A stretch of DNA of 64,000 nucleotides from Centroberyx gerrardi (GCF_048128805.1 NC_136017.1:19097807-19161806), one strand, 5' to 3'; shown: positions 1 through 31,333, counted from the stretch's first letter. Numbers and translations are program-made. The notes: generated by a model from the sequence alone, not told the origin.

Positions 1-258
1 CTAATCAGTGGCGAGAGCAGGTATTAAGTGGGTTGGAATTCACTGTTGAGCCTTTTCTATTGTTGACATCTATTGTGACATACGTGCCCCCCCAGTTGCT
101 TGAGGGTTCTTTGAATCATACAGCCAGTAAACAACCACTATCCTAACCAAAAAACCATGGAAGAACCCTCCTTTTTCTGGGTGTACATGGAAGATTATGG
201 ACGCAGGATGGAGTGTACATGTGTGTGGTGGGGAGCGTGTGTGTGCATGACTCATTAC
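1..258 (-). other. clic6: Start of clic6 intron 1
   Basis: Sequence downstream of the exon-1 splice donor on the minus strand, running off the window edge. Translation of the exon frame continues for about 60 codons into this intron before a stop, but without CLIC similarity. The donor match at 258/257 favours an intron. Confidence 0.6.
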
Positions 259-2955
259 CTTGACGTAGAGCGAGATCTCGTAGGCCTGGTCTTCAGGGGC
301 TGTGCTGTTCCTCATAGGAGGCAAAGGACTCTCCACCTTCTTATGAGAGAGCAGTTTTACCTCCTCTCTCCTCTCCTCCTCCCTCCTCTCCTCCCGCCGG
401 GGGATATACGATTGGCCATCCTCCATCAATACCACTCGCTTTTTCTTCACCTGCTCATCCTTCTTTTTTGGCAGGGATTCATCTTTTATCACAGACTTCA
501 GCTCTTTTATCCAGTCCTCCTTCCTTGGAGGACTTTTGTTCTCCGTCAATACCTCTTTCTTCACCCACTCCTTCCTTCCTCCCTCAGTTCCCTGGATGTC
601 TTTTTTCACAGGCCTCAGTTCTTTCCTCCAGTCTTTCTTTTCCACGGTACTCTCTTCCTCTGGTTGGTCTTTTTTTATCCAGTCATTATCTTTTCTCCTG
701 AGTGACGTCACTCTTGCTGTCCCCCATCCTTCTCTCCTGTTCGGGGAAAATGGCTGCCGCTCAGGACACAGGATCCCATTCTCCATCACCTGCCTCAGTC
801 CTTTCACTCTTCCATTTAGCTCCATCTCTACCTCTTTGTTTTCATCTTTCTGTTCCTCATCCTTCCCTCTACCTGTTTCAGCCCTCCTTCCATCCAGTTC
901 TTGATTCTCTCCATCCTTCGTATTGGCTATGGCACCCTCAGAAGCAGCTGTAGTGGCAGCAGACTTTGGCTCTTCTAATTCTTTACTTCTATCCTCCTCT
1001 GTCACTTCAATTTCATCATCTAAAACAGTCACCGGCTCCTCCGCCATGTCTACTCCTCCCTCCATTGCTTCCTCTTCTGCTCCTCCTCTTCCCCTCTCCT
1101 CTTCTACAAGGGCCTTTTCTAATAGTTGTTCTCTCAATTTGTCTCCTATGAAGAGCTGGGAAAGCTGTTCTTGGAATTCAACTCCCCGTTCTGTTGTGGA
1201 CTTGGGCTCCTCTGAAGTGACCTCTCCTCCTGGCTGGTCTGATTCAATTTCACCGCCCTCCTCCATCTCGATGGCCTCTTCCACCTGGTCCAAATCCACA
1301 TCTTGCTGTGCATCTAAAGTTAAGTCCTCCAAAATCTCTGGTATTGACTGTGGAGGACCAACTTTAGCCTGGTTTTTAATCAGGTCTTCTTTGTTTGAAG
1401 TTTCAAGCTCTAGAATCTTCCGTTCCTCCATTGCTACACCTCCTCTTCCTCTGTGCTCCTTCTCATCCATTACTTCCCCAACAACATTATCACCTGTCTT
1501 CTCCTCCTCCTCTACTGTCCTCTTCCCTCCCCCATCCATCCCTGTTAGAGTATTAACCCCAACCTGTTGCTTCTCCTCCCCCTGCTGCCTCTGTTTGATC
1601 CCTCCCTTTCCTGTTCCTTCGCTTCCTCCTTCTGTCACCAGTGGGTGTTCTGTACATGAGCCAATCACCACCTCTATAGCACAAGTCTTAGTCAATTCAC
1701 CCTCTGGAGTTTGAGTCTGAGGCTGTTCTGCACATTCATCAACCTCCTCTTCTAAAACAGCAGGTACAGAGGCCAAATCTGGTTGCTCTACCTTTTGTAT
1801 CGTTTCACCTCCTATGTCTAGAACATCATCAGAAATGGACATTGCATCTTTCACAGGTTCATTGGTTGCTTCATCTTCCACTTTTGCTTCTCTGCCATCC
1901 TCATCTTGCCATGTGATGTTATTATTAATAGACTTAACTTCCTGGTTGTTGGCTTGAGAGTTGTCCGTCTTGTTAATATTTTTCATACTTGCTTCATTCT
2001 CATTGGTTGATTGGCTGTTCTGATTGGCCACCACTTCCATTGCAGCACTTGTCTGCACAGTTATGACATTGTCACTAATAAATGCAGTTTGGCAGAAATC
2101 ATCTTGAATTTTCACCTTTTCATTTATCCCCATGGTAACAGGGGTCAACACTGACGACATCACATCTATTGCTGCATACTCAACACTTCCTGTTAGCTCA
2201 CAATTAGTGGATGGAATAGCAGCCTCTGTTTTGTCAGTGTTATCAAAGGACAACTTGGTGCTCTTTGTCTTTCCCAACTCATCCTGTCCACACTCCACAT
2301 CATTGCAGGTGGACAATACCTGGTCATTTGACCCCCTGTCTCCCTCGTCTTTCTCTCCATCCCTCCCCTTTTCTGTCGCTTCCTTTTCTGCACTTTGTAT
2401 CACTGTCTCTTCTATATTTTCTTCTTTTCCCCTGTCTTCTTCATTATCTCTATCTAATGATGGTTGGCTACCTTTCTCAACCTCTGGCGATGCTGATAAA
2501 CAAGATGAACTCTGAATGTTTCTCCGTGTTTCTTTTGACTCTTCCTCTCCCTCCCTTTTGCACTCTCTTTCAGTTTGTTCATCTGTCTTTTCATGCTCTT
2601 CCTCCATCACTTCCATTCCTCTTTCACCCTCTTCCCCTCCTCTTTCTCCTTCTCCTCCCTCCTCCACTCCTATTTCTCCATTCGGTAACAGGGCCACTTG
2701 GATAATTTTTATTTCCTCTCTTTCTCCCTGCTCTCCATCTCCTTCTCCCTCGGCTTGCTCCTCTCCTGCTTCTCCCATCATCAAAACATCCTCCCCTACC
2801 TCTTCTGCTAGTTCCACCTCCTCATCATCCTCTTCTCCTCCCTCCTTGTCCTCTCTCCCCCTCTGGGTATCCAGGTCTGAACAAGAACCTACAGGGCTGT
2901 GGACAGCTGTGCCATTTGACAGGTCTGGGCTGGGTTGGGAGTCCGATTGAGCCAT
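259..2955 (-). CDS. clic6: CLIC6-like protein, acidic first coding exon (gene partial)
   Basis: This is a single open exon of 899 codons, read from the ATG at 2955 to a consensus splice donor (AAG|GTAATGAGT) at 259/258. The remaining exons lie beyond the left edge of the window. Residues 1 to about 750 are low complexity and very rich in Glu, Asp and Gly, probably disordered. Residues about 757-820 carry four spaced (D/E)W(I/R/V)K motifs, and a basic KKK/RREER stretch follows. The last residues (EISLYVK) match the start of the chloride intracellular channel fold, which in CLIC genes continues in the next exon with the redox-active site motif; the splice position after VK is the CLIC family position. 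CLIC6 is the CLIC member with a long acidic N-terminal extension, and rcan1 next door matches human chromosome 21 order. The family acts as soluble glutathione-transferase-like proteins that can associate with membranes. The CLIC core itself is not visible, so the assignment rests on the junction, the exon shape and synteny. Confidence 0.75.
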
Positions 2956-3009
2956 TGGGGCAGTTTTGGAAGATGTTGGGACACTTACTTAGGAAAACTG
3001 GGTGCCTGA

Positions 3010-3600
3010 GATTACAGGATCAGTCCGATGTTCTGCAAGATTCTGAAATGGGTCCAGTATTCCAGATTGGGTCCAAGAGGGATTGTAGAGTATGGAGTAT
3101 TTCTGATGTACCAAAGCAGAAGGCTAAGATTCTGGAATGGGTCCAATATTCCCAATCAGGTCCAAGATGGATCTCAGCGTGTTTCCGTGGTTGACGAGGT
3201 TCCACAGATTCTGGAATGAGTCCAATATTCCAGAATAGTCCAAAATGAATCTAAGACTCTGAAATGGATCCCAGATTCCAAAATGGGTCCAAGGTGGATC
3301 TTAGTGTGTTTCTGAGGTTCCAAGAGGCCTCGGATTCTGGAATGACTCTGAGATTCCCAGCTAGCTACAAAATTGCTGGAATTTGAATGAGAGAGAGGGA
3401 TTCTGCAGTCGGTTGAAGTTCTGCAAAGAGGATATGATCTTGGAATGCTTCCAGTATTCCAGAATGGATCCAAAATGGTTCTCAGAGAGTTTCCAAGGTT
3501 CCAAAGATTGTGGAATGCCTCTAAGATTCCCAACTAGTTCCCAGATTCCGGGCAGACGCCAGAGATTCTAGATTCTGAGATTGCAGGTCCAAAATTCCAA
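3010..3600. repeat. Degenerate tandem repeat upstream of clic6
   Basis: Short phrases such as ATTCTGGAATG, GGGTCCAATATTCC and CCAAGRTGGATCT recur many times. Larger units of about 127-181 bp are visible: a CCAA-ATGG-TCTCAG-GTTTCC block recurs near 3161, 3288 and 3469. The array starts about 60 bp upstream of the clic6 ATG, so it may occupy the proximal promoter or 5' leader. Small open frames on both strands here are by-products of the repeats. Confidence 0.75.
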
Positions 3601-3749
3601 GGACAATGTGTATTATCCGGGTATAGATGTTTAGAGTTTGTATGAAATTTACAAACTCCTTTTGCTTGTGGCTATGGGGATCTCTAGTCTGTACTGCGCC
3701 TTAAGCACAGTTGGTCAACAATAAGTACAATCGACCCCTCTCTCTCCCT

Positions 3750-3753
<4 letters not shown>

Positions 3754-3790
<37 letters not shown>

Positions 3791-4060
3791 GAGGATTAAA
3801 TGGAGGTTGATCCCCACATGACCAGGAGCTTAAACCCCTCTGCCACCCAGGGACCAGCACCACTCAAGTTAAAGTTCCTTACACGCACACACACACACAC
3901 AATCACACGCTACATATACATATTATATACACAGCACACACACACATACCTACAGCAGACACATGAGTGCACACATACAGTATTTGCACTTACACATACA
4001 GTATATAGAATACACTCACATGTTCACACATACACATACAGAGACGCAAACACACAGCAT
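3754..4060. repeat. Microsatellites (CT)n then CA-rich
   Basis: A (TC)n run occupies 3754-3788. A CA-rich imperfect tract with (CA)n and CATA phrases follows at about 3881-4060. No gene is seen here. Confidence 0.9.
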
Positions 4061-4242
4061 TCCACTTCTTTAACAAAATCCCCACAATGGCCCCCTGTTG
4101 GTTTAAATATTATTTTAAATCTTTTTGAAGACTTGCAGGGACTGACTGAGTTTCCCTGGCGCAGTGAATACAATATAATAAGCTCTAGCCGAGTATATTT
4201 GCTTTGTTTTCAACCCTTACCGGGCAAGTTGCTCAATTTTAC

Positions 4243-4595
4243 TTAAAGCAATATTCCACTTAGTTTTAACATGGGGGTTATTTGGCACTTGACCGCCATG
4301 AAATCCATAATATAAACTAATCACCATGATTGGATGCAGCTGGGACGAGTTTGTAGCGTCCAGATTTTTATTTCCAAATCATTTGAATGAGGCCACGAAA
4401 ATAGCCTGAAAACTGACATTTAACACGTTTGTGAACAGATTCAACAACAGATCCCGCTACTGTGATTTTCAACTGACGTTTGGTCATATTTTTTAGAGCA
4501 TAATTTCACCAAATAGCATTTTTATTGATAGAAGAGAACATAGCGGAGGCATGTATCCCTCCACTATGTTCTCGTCTATCAATAAAAATTGGGCT
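4243..4595. mobile_element. TTAA-ended palindromic MITE, copy 1 (truncated)
   Basis: It begins at a TTAA followed by AGCAATATTCCACTTAG and matches both arms of the fuller element at 15973-16544. Near its right end is a hairpin with arms of about 30 bp (about 4519-4590) that reads into GAACATAGCGGAGG and back. The TTAA tip suggests a piggyBac-type non-autonomous element. The right terminal arm appears to be missing. Confidence 0.7.
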
Positions 4596-4599
4596 CTTG

Positions 4600-4850
4600 G
4601 ATTGGACTCTCTGGCTCTACCTTGACCTGGTTTCAGTCCTACCTCTCTGGTAGAACTGAATATATTTCACTGAGAGACTACAGATCCATGGCACACCTTG
4701 TCACCGGCGGGATCCCACAAGGGGTCCTGGCTGTGTCATAATCATCAGGCTTGAATTTAAAACCCTTCTCCTGACTCTCCAGTGCATCCATGGAAATGCC
4801 CCACACTACCTCAAGGAACTTCTAACCCTCTAACCCTCAGGTCAGTGCAG
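4600..4850 (+). pseudogene. Non-LTR retrotransposon (CR1/Rex-like) reverse transcriptase fragment
   Basis: Plus-strand translation from 4628 reads WFQSYLSGRTEY and then VTGGIPQGVL, ending near 4730. This is the classic spacing of the W-SYLS and GVPQGS motifs of CR1/Rex-type reverse transcriptases. After an apparent deletion the sequence resumes as LEFKTLLLTLQCIHGNAPHY, resembling the C-terminal region of the same class, and then stops. The open frame is far too short for an element, so this is a dead fragment. Confidence 0.75.
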
Positions 4851-4899
4851 CCTCTAAGCCCCCAGGACTAAGCTCCACACAGCTTCATACATAGGAGAC

Positions 4900-5810
4900 C
4901 ATGTTATGAACTGCCCGACCACCAGAGGGCACCTCAGACATTGGGCTTTTTGGCTGGACCGCAACAGCGGGGCCAGCCCTATAAACGCGAATGTCTGTCA
5001 CTCACTCACTGACTGACTGAGTGACTGACTGAGTGATGAAGTCACACCAATTCAATTCAATTCAATGTGCTTTATTGGCATGAAAGTTCACAGACAATAT
5101 TGCCAAAACATCAAGATGAATATCAGCATTGGTCGGCCGTGGCACGTGGCACATCATAGGATCACAGAGCCAGACATTTAAGATTCATTTTCTCGGCCAT
5201 CTTGTTTCTCCGCTGAGATCGGGAGCCCGTTTCTCCCACACAGTAAGCAGGCTGACCAATATCATGCATGTAAGCTGAAGCTAAAGTAGAATCTATACAA
5301 TTATATCATATCGCGGTTTATTTCGATGCATATGCGCGAGGTCAGTCCACCTGACAGCCCTCTGTTCTGTCGGCGGAGAGAGAGACACAGCCAAGCATGG
5401 AGGTTTCGGCGCGCTGAAGGCTACTGCTGACGCTTCCCGGAGTTTCCTGGGGGCACGGTTCCGGCCAGTGCCGATAGCTGGGCGCCGATTTGTTCCCGGT
5501 GATCCGGCCGAGATTTTGGCGGGGGTTCCGATGCCGATGCGTCACCGGGTGTCCGGCGAACGCCATTTTCGGCACCGATGGGTACCAGAGCGACTGGCGC
5601 TTGGTTCGGGAGGATCAATGCGGGCCGTGGCCGCGGTGGAGAGGACAGCGGCGGAGAGAGGAGACGGGACGCGCTGGAACGGAGAACAGTATGGATGTAT
5701 GGACTATTATTCTGTATTAACAGTCTACAGCGGAGTTAGTTACACCATTGGTCGGCCGTGGCACGTGGCACACCCATACACGGTCCAGCCATATACTAGG
5801 TTTTGACCTA
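4900..5810. repeat. Unclassified repeat block flanked by a 22-bp direct repeat
   Basis: GGTCGGCCGTGGCACGTGGC occurs at about 5131 and again at about 5750 in the same orientation. The block also holds a TCACTCACTGACTGA tract near 4998 and an AATTCAATTCAATGTGCTTTATTGGC segment typical of fish repeats. The middle (about 5340-5700) is markedly GC-rich compared with its surroundings. Small open frames in this GC-rich part have no recognisable product. Confidence 0.45.
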
Positions 5811-6527
5811 GTCTTGTTTTTTTAAACAGGCCTGAAAACCTTTCTTTAGACAAAAGGCATTTTCTGCACACTAGTAAATAACCTGCCACTTCTTTGCTTT
5901 GCATTTCATTTTCTTTCCTGTTGTGTTTTACCAAATTTTACTCATCTTTTTCATGAAGCATTTTCGGGTTAGCTTTAAATGAAAAGTGTGTTCTAAATAA
6001 AATACATTAAAAATAATAAGGTCCCTTGAAATCCAAGGAGGTGGTTCACAAAAATTTGCTCAAAGGATTGGCATTTTGAATATCATTTTTAGTAACCCTA
6101 TACTAATTTTGAAGGGAATAATGTAAGTTTATCTAATAAAATTAATATGGGAGGCACTATAGGCTACATATGACTCCATTAATTTTCCAGTGCAATTTGT
6201 TATTCCAGTTACATTGGTCATTTTACAATTGCCTCGAAGGAGTTCTGTGGCAGTCTTTTTGCTCACTGACATTAAACACTAAACATCTCACTAAACATTC
6301 TGCACATCTCAGTTCCCTGCTGATGCATCCTATTCAGTAATTACACACTGTGGAATGTGTTTCTTCTATTTATTTTTTCCAATAGCAGAGGTGGATAGGA
6401 GTCATTTTGATTTTCATTGTTTCCATTTTGGTCTCAGTGTCCATACAGTGTAGGTTGTAGCATTAAAATAGGTCTTCAATTATTATTATTTTTTTTTATA
6501 CATAAGTGGTTTTCAGCATTTATATTC

Positions 6528-6714
<187 letters not shown>

Positions 6715-6828
6715 CTCCTGAATGCGCTTACATTATGCATGGTAATCTTCCATATATTCAGATTTCAGTATCAACTGCAGGTTGTTAAAAGTTGTAATAT
6801 TGAAGCCTGCCACAAGAGGGAAGAGTAG

Positions 6829-6856
6829 TCTATTCTATTCTATTCTATTCTATTCA
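6829..6856. repeat. (TTCTA)n pentanucleotide microsatellite
   Basis: About five copies of TATTC/TCTAT in tandem between two otherwise unique sequences. Confidence 0.9.
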
Positions 6857-7920
6857 TGCACTATACTTATATTTGCCATATGAATTTTTACAAAAACAGC
6901 ATAACAGTAATACTATCAGGAGTAGTAGTAGCAGTAGTAGCAGTATATTGGTAATACTATTACTCTTATAAGTACTCAAGTAATTCATAGTATCCCCATT
7001 ATGTTACATGCATTTCCTACCAATATGGTGCTTTACCATATACACAGCTAATTGGCTGTGGCTGTCTTTTGATCATAATCACCTGTTAATATATTACAAT
7101 CACCTGTTACTTTCCAAGAAGGCCGCGTGGCGATGCAACAGAATACTATGAATACGTGACGATATAAAATACAACCGAAGTATGAAACAGTTGCTACTAA
7201 AGAGAGAGGCCCTAAAATGACAAGGGGTATCTGAGATTTACAGTATCAATTTCCAGCACAACTGATAGACGTGTCTTGTCTCATAAATATGTTCTTTACG
7301 ATTCATATCATTTGTAGATCTGTGAAAACGTTGTGCGAGCATTCTAAACCGGAAACTCCCATCAGCTGTTACTGGCAACTTACGTCATCTCCCTTATCCG
7401 CATCCTCTGGGCCGTTGCTAATAAAATTATCCGCGGTGCTACTTTTTAGTTAATATTACAGAATACTGTCCTGCTTTAGTTTAAAATATTAACTATTTCC
7501 AGCCTGTCGGCTTCGTCCATGACTAAGTGAGTGAATGTATTTATGGAATATCGTGTGTTTCGCTTGTTTAATAGCATCATTTCGTATCCTAGGTTAGCAT
7601 AACTTGCAAGGCATCTTAGTGTGGGTCCCACATAATTACTATCAGCTTGTATTACACTCTCGAGAGTAGAAGGGTTGTTTGACTTCTGGAGGACCATTTA
7701 ACTCCAAATTGTCATGAAATAACGTCTACAGCTTTGTTGGTATGTATGACTGCATATTAATTGTTATGTAAGTTAGCCATCTAGACGTGCCTGGTTTGCA
7801 TTAAGTCGGTTTTCTTCATATCTGAATCAGACTGACTAATGTACATGTGTGAAATTCAGCGTTGTTGAAATGGTGTACTCCCTCTATTTGCAGAAAACAG
7901 TCTAGGTAATCCTAATCGTG

Positions 7921-26591
<18,671 letters not shown>

Positions 26592-27880
26592 GCGGCGGCC
26601 CGAGGGGAGGGGGCGCTATTTAACGGCTTCAACATCCATCCCGAAGTGATTCGTCAAGAGCAAAACAAAAAAAAAAGCTCTCAGAGCTCTGAAGAAGGTT
26701 TTGGGACTTGTGACGCGCCTGAACACTAGTGGGCGCTGTGTTGTCCCGTAGACGTGCATTTCATAAGAAAAAGATGGAGAGAGAGAACATAGTGTCTAAT
26801 GCTGCATTCATGTCCCATGGGAAAAACGGTAGATATGAACTTTCTACTTGAAAATACTGTTCACCTCAGCTTTCAGATGGTAAATTCTACTTGGGAACTC
26901 GACTTCTCCGACTTCTGAATTCTGACGTCACCAACAAGAAAATACCTGTCCTGAAGTGTAGGGAATGATAGATTAATTTCAAATGAAACCAACAAAATGA
27001 TTGATTTTCATCACGAGTCATTTTGTGATCACAGCTCGTAAAAAGCCATGGCAGGACACAACTACTTGCTGGATTCTCTGTTTGTGGTTGACGTTGTAAT
27101 GTTCAGTTTGCTGTAAAACATGAACACAAACGCATCATCAGTAAGCGCATGTGTGTAAAGTGTGAAAAAGCTGATCAGAGAGAAAGGAAAGGCTACAGAA
27201 AACTACAATTGCGACGTCTTGACTGTTTCAAACCGGCTCGAACACACGGACGCTTCCAAGCCGTCGCTTTGAGCCGCCGAGTCATTCCGACGGTTATTCC
27301 CATGTGGCATGAATGCAGCATCATTATGTCGAGTCATGTTTGCGTTTTTTTCCTCATCTATAGTTTTGAACTAAACGGACAGACTGAAGAGGGGAAAGTT
27401 GAAGAGAGGAAAAGTGGTTTTTGATCAGATTTATTTTGTTGTTTTGGACCGTTTTGGATCTGTTTTTTTGCTAGGGTGCTATATTTATGTCGATCAGTTG
27501 TAGGCGGTTCAGGAGCTTAAACAGAAGACAGGGATTTCTCGGTTCTCCTTCACAACTGTAGGCTTCATGGACATTGCACTCCCCTTCATCTATTATAATG
27601 ATTCCTAAACAGGATATCTTGGCACTGCAACTTCCCGCTATCCTTCACAGCATCGCCTCTGCAGCTATTTTGTAGTGGTCTTACCTAATATGTAGTCTGT
27701 TTAGAAAGTAAAAGCTCACCTTATTCATATTTTATAGGCAACTCCTTGGTGTATACTGCTTACGTTGGAACATTTGTCCCAATCAGGATTCTTTTGCACC
27801 CAGTATTGCTCCTTTAATGATTTCGAACAGTGGTATTTGGGGATTATTTTTGTCTGTCCTGTAGGTTGCAGTACAATAAA
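26592..27880 (+). other. rcan1: Likely rcan1 3' untranslated region
   Basis: It follows the TGA at 26589-26591. The first AATAAA that I see downstream is at 27875-27880. A 523-bp inverted-repeat element (26799-27321) lies inside. The end is inferred, not shown. Confidence 0.5.
26799..27321. mobile_element. MITE family B, copy 1 (in the rcan1 3' UTR)
   Basis: The left end ATGCTGCATTCATGTCCCATG is mirrored at the right by CATGTGGCATGAATGCAGCAT. Internal phrases (TTGATTTTCATCAC, TCATTTTGTGATCACA, GTTTGCTGTAAAACATGAA) recur at about 35505-35640 and, inverted, at about 40640-40700. It has no coding capacity. Confidence 0.75.
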
Positions 27881-30199
27881 ACAGTTCTTATTTGTTATGT
27901 TAAACGTCCAAAGCAGTAGGACTATACTATACTTTTTTGGGGGGGGCTTTGAGGTAGATGGAGCTAAATGACATTGTTTCTTATGGAGCGGTGGTAGGCT
28001 TTTCCTTTTTGAATGTAAGACCCCCATCCCCCTCTCCAGCCCTAGGTAATGTGAGGGCTTAATGTGTACTAACCATGGTAGTTTTAAAACAAAAAAACAG
28101 GGCTAACTTTTTTTTTTTTAGTTTATACTCGGGCTACTCCTACTTGAAAGAGCATTGTAAAAGCTGCGTTCTGAGTGAGTCTCTCAGCAAATATAGGTCA
28201 TTCTGTGTGAAAAATGAAACGGAACTAAAAGCACTGTTTCCCAAGCTATGACTCAGGGCCCAAATTAGCTCGCCGGCCTGTTTCTGCTGGGTCCCCCATA
28301 TAATAAAGAGCGCTAGTGCGTTTTAAACTAGTTCCCAGGGCAAGACTTTAAAATAATCCGTTTTGGTCCGAGATGAGAAGGGATTTGCCTGTAGCTCACA
28401 TCTTGTCGTGTTTATACAGGACGTTTGTAATGCTTGTGTAACACCACTATATGTAGGAAAATATGCACACTCATTGTGCGTGTGTGTGTGTCTTATTGAT
28501 GTTCAGACAGGTGTGCGGGCGTTGCTTCCCCAAGCACTGAATAAGCAGCAAAGAATTTCATTACCACTGGTTTCATTAGTGTTGTCTAAGTCGTCATCTA
28601 AGTCAGGGGTTTGCAAACATTTTCATGTCATGGACCCACAGAATAGATAATTTGGATGACCATTTGTTAAGATTTTGTCAAAAAGACTGCATATAAAAAG
28701 ACCGGGAAGACTTTTGTGGTTATTGTTGATTATTGAATTGTAGAACTGTCTACACTGTACCTGGAGAGATAACAGTGGTGAGAGTGAAACCTAGGGCTGT
28801 AATAGTCATTATTATACTGTACATTCTCTAATTGTGATGATTTCAACTGAATTCAATTACAGTGAAATGAAACTATTCCCCATTTTGCTGGAGACACTCC
28901 GAACCCGCTGGAGGATCCTGCAATCACAGGACGAGAGGTCGCGACATTTTTCACCTTTAAGTGCTAATCCACCAATGAAGAGTTCTTGGGGCAACACTGG
29001 TGTGAACAGATGTATGTGTGTGTTATTGGGCTCCGTTATCTGTATTCTGCCATTGCTGTGTTAGCTGTTCTACTGTATTCTATGTGTTGCCTCACTTAAA
29101 ACATCACACTCGCCTCAATCACAACAACAAACACTGAGTGTAAGAAATATAAAGATCGCCTTCCTAATATTGACTTGCACTTCCTTTTACAAAAATGATG
29201 ACAAAATGAACTAAACATACCGAGACAAAGGAAAAATAGATGGAAAATATACCAGAAAGTCAATAGTAAAATCAATTTCATGAAAAGAGCTGGTGGTCCT
29301 AATGTTTTTTACACTCTGTGTCGAACACACTGTTCATGGCTGCAACTAGCCAAGCTGATTATTTCCATTTGACCCCATTCATATTTTGAATAGTGAGAAC
29401 ACACTTTGCATGTGTATTTACATGGCGCTCTATCTGTCTTCTTCTGTGGCCAGTATTGTCTGTTGTCTTGGCTTGAAAAACTATATTTTCCATTTTGGGG
29501 CTACTTGTAGCAACCGATAATGTAGTACGTGTCAGATAATGTAATATAATAAGATAATTTTGCAGCATAACATGTCAAAATGTAATAAAACATCCCTCTA
29601 ATAGGGTTGAAAAGGGAATAAAACCCGTTATTTTCCCAGATATAACATCTTCAAACTGATACTGTGTTAATTAAGTTACACCACTTGTAATAATTGTAAT
29701 AATTAATTAAAATGTAAACAAAAAAATACATTATGGGGTTTTATTACATTTGTACTCATTTATAGGGACATTTTATTACATTTTGATAAGTTCTGACATT
29801 ATTTGACAGTTTATTCGATTATCAATTGCTACAGGCCTTTTGAATTATCGTCATGCTTTTCTTCTCCAAGAGGACTTTTATGCAGGTCTTGAGAGAAGGA
29901 CTGCGGAGCCCTTGTTGGCTAGTGTTAGCAGCACTGTGAAATGCATTATGCACTGCCAGCACATTGAAAAGAGCTCATCAGTCCCAGAGGAGAGGATCGG
30001 AGGTTGCATTTGGCTTGGTCAATTTAGCTACTTTTTTACTACTGGTATTTTCAGTTCATATATCTTGATCCAGTAATTAACCTTATTGAGTTACCATTGA
30101 ATAAAGATTTGACCATCTACTAAGTTGTGTGTGTCCTTGTGATTTGTATCAGTCAAATAATAAATCGAGCAAAAATAAACACTATCAATACATATAGTG
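27881..30199. other. rcan1 to smim11 intergenic: no gene recognised
   Basis: AT-rich sequence with decayed repeats. KCNE1 is expected between RCAN1 and SMIM11 by comparison with human, and it is a single-exon gene of about 130 codons. I see no open frame here with a KCNE-like membrane segment. Confidence 0.5.
28600..28930. repeat. Decayed copy of the hAT-type element at 57967
   Basis: It shares the order TTTTGTCA, AACTGTCTACACTGTA, GAGATAACAGTGG, TAGTCATT, ACATTCTCTAATTGTG and TTTGCTGGAGAC with the bounded element at 57967-58306. Its ends are eroded. Confidence 0.6.
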
Positions 30200-30535
30200 T
30201 ATGTTAAAGTGTGGAGCCTACTATCACTCAAAATAGCGCTTAAGTGTTAGAATAAGGCCTACTATCACTCAACATAGTGTACGCTAAAGTGTTAGCAAGG
30301 AGCCTACTATCACTCAACATAATGTACGCTAAAGTGTTAGCAAGGAGCCAACTATCACTCAACATAGTGTATGCTAAAGTGTTAGCAAGGAGCCTACTAT
30401 CACTCAACATAGTGTACGCTAAAGTGTTAGCAAGGAGCCTACTATCACTCAACATAGTGTATGCTAAAGTGTTAGCATGGAGCCTACTATCACTCAACAT
30501 AGTGTACGCTTAAGTGTTAGCATGGAGCATGGGAG
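30200..30535. repeat. 45-bp minisatellite, about seven units
   Basis: The unit contains CATAGTGTACGCTAAAGTG then TTAGCAAGGAGCCTACTATC then ACTCAA and repeats every 45 bp with few changes. Because 45 is divisible by three, it keeps open frames on both strands (15-residue protein repeats). No flanking exon supports coding. Confidence 0.95.
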
Positions 30536-30619
30536 CCAATGGACACACGGATGATTTTCATGTCCATGTATGGTAAATTGACCATTGGGACAATATCCCA
30601 AAAAAAGAAGTGGTATATT

Positions 30620-30930
30620 CCTTTAAGCCTGGTGGTGGCAGCATCATGCTGGACAGGGGCTCTGAGGGAAACGAAGAGCTCTAGATACCAACATATTTTG
30701 TGTGAATGGCTGGAAAAAGGAAGACAGGTATCCTAGACTCAGACCCCAATCCTATAGAAAACCTTTCAACTGACCTTAAGGGGATTGTACATAAGAGGTG
30801 CCCTTGCAATTTAAGTGAGTGATAAGCTAAGTTTGTAGACACATAACCAAATAGACTTACTGCTGTTATCAGAGCAAAATGTGCTTCTACTAAGTGTAAA
30901 GGTGTGCACACTTAAGCAACCAAGATGTTT
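30620..30930 (+). pseudogene. Tc1-like transposon remnant
   Basis: At 30624-30651 the sequence encodes KPGGGSIML, a Tc1 transposase signature. At 30744-30763 it reads PNPIENL, the segment that carries the catalytic Glu. Most of the sequence between them is missing. A GTGTGCACACTTAAGCAACC phrase at about 30902 resembles a Tc1 end. Confidence 0.7.
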
Positions 30931-31333
30931 TAGTTTTCCATTGTTAATACTTTGTCAGAAATTAGTAGCATGTTTTAGCATGATTTTGAAGGTTACTATA
31001 TCCAAATGAAAGTTGCATTTGGATTCCAGGCCTCAAAGCAAGAAAACTAGAAAATTGTAAAATTACCATTTATAATAATTAAGTCTATTATAACACAGCA
31101 TGACATATCCCCAAAATTAAAAGTTTACCTGTTCACCACCTCCCTGTCACAATTCAACCCATTCACTTTGTCCCACTGCTGCCATCTAGTGATGCTTCCT
31201 GAGTTATGACATGCAGAGTTTTATTCTGTCACTCAGTTCCTCAAGTAGAAACCTCTCATCACTGAAGTTTAGCTGATCAGACTCGCATCAGTAAACTCTG
31301 GTAGACAAAGTAACCAAGATCACACAAACACAC

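Noticed and set aside
157-2950. Several plus-strand open frames of up to 263 codons opposite the clic6 exon
   Set aside because: They are Ser/Pro/Leu-rich mirror frames of the Glu-rich exon, and the minus frame has a proper start, splice donor and CLIC ending.
5421-5806. GC-rich open frames on both strands
   Set aside because: No recognisable domain, and the block lies inside a repeat with flanking direct repeats.
30200-30535. CRISPR-like regular repeat
   Set aside because: The 45-bp units are adjacent with no spacers, so this is a minisatellite in a vertebrate genome.
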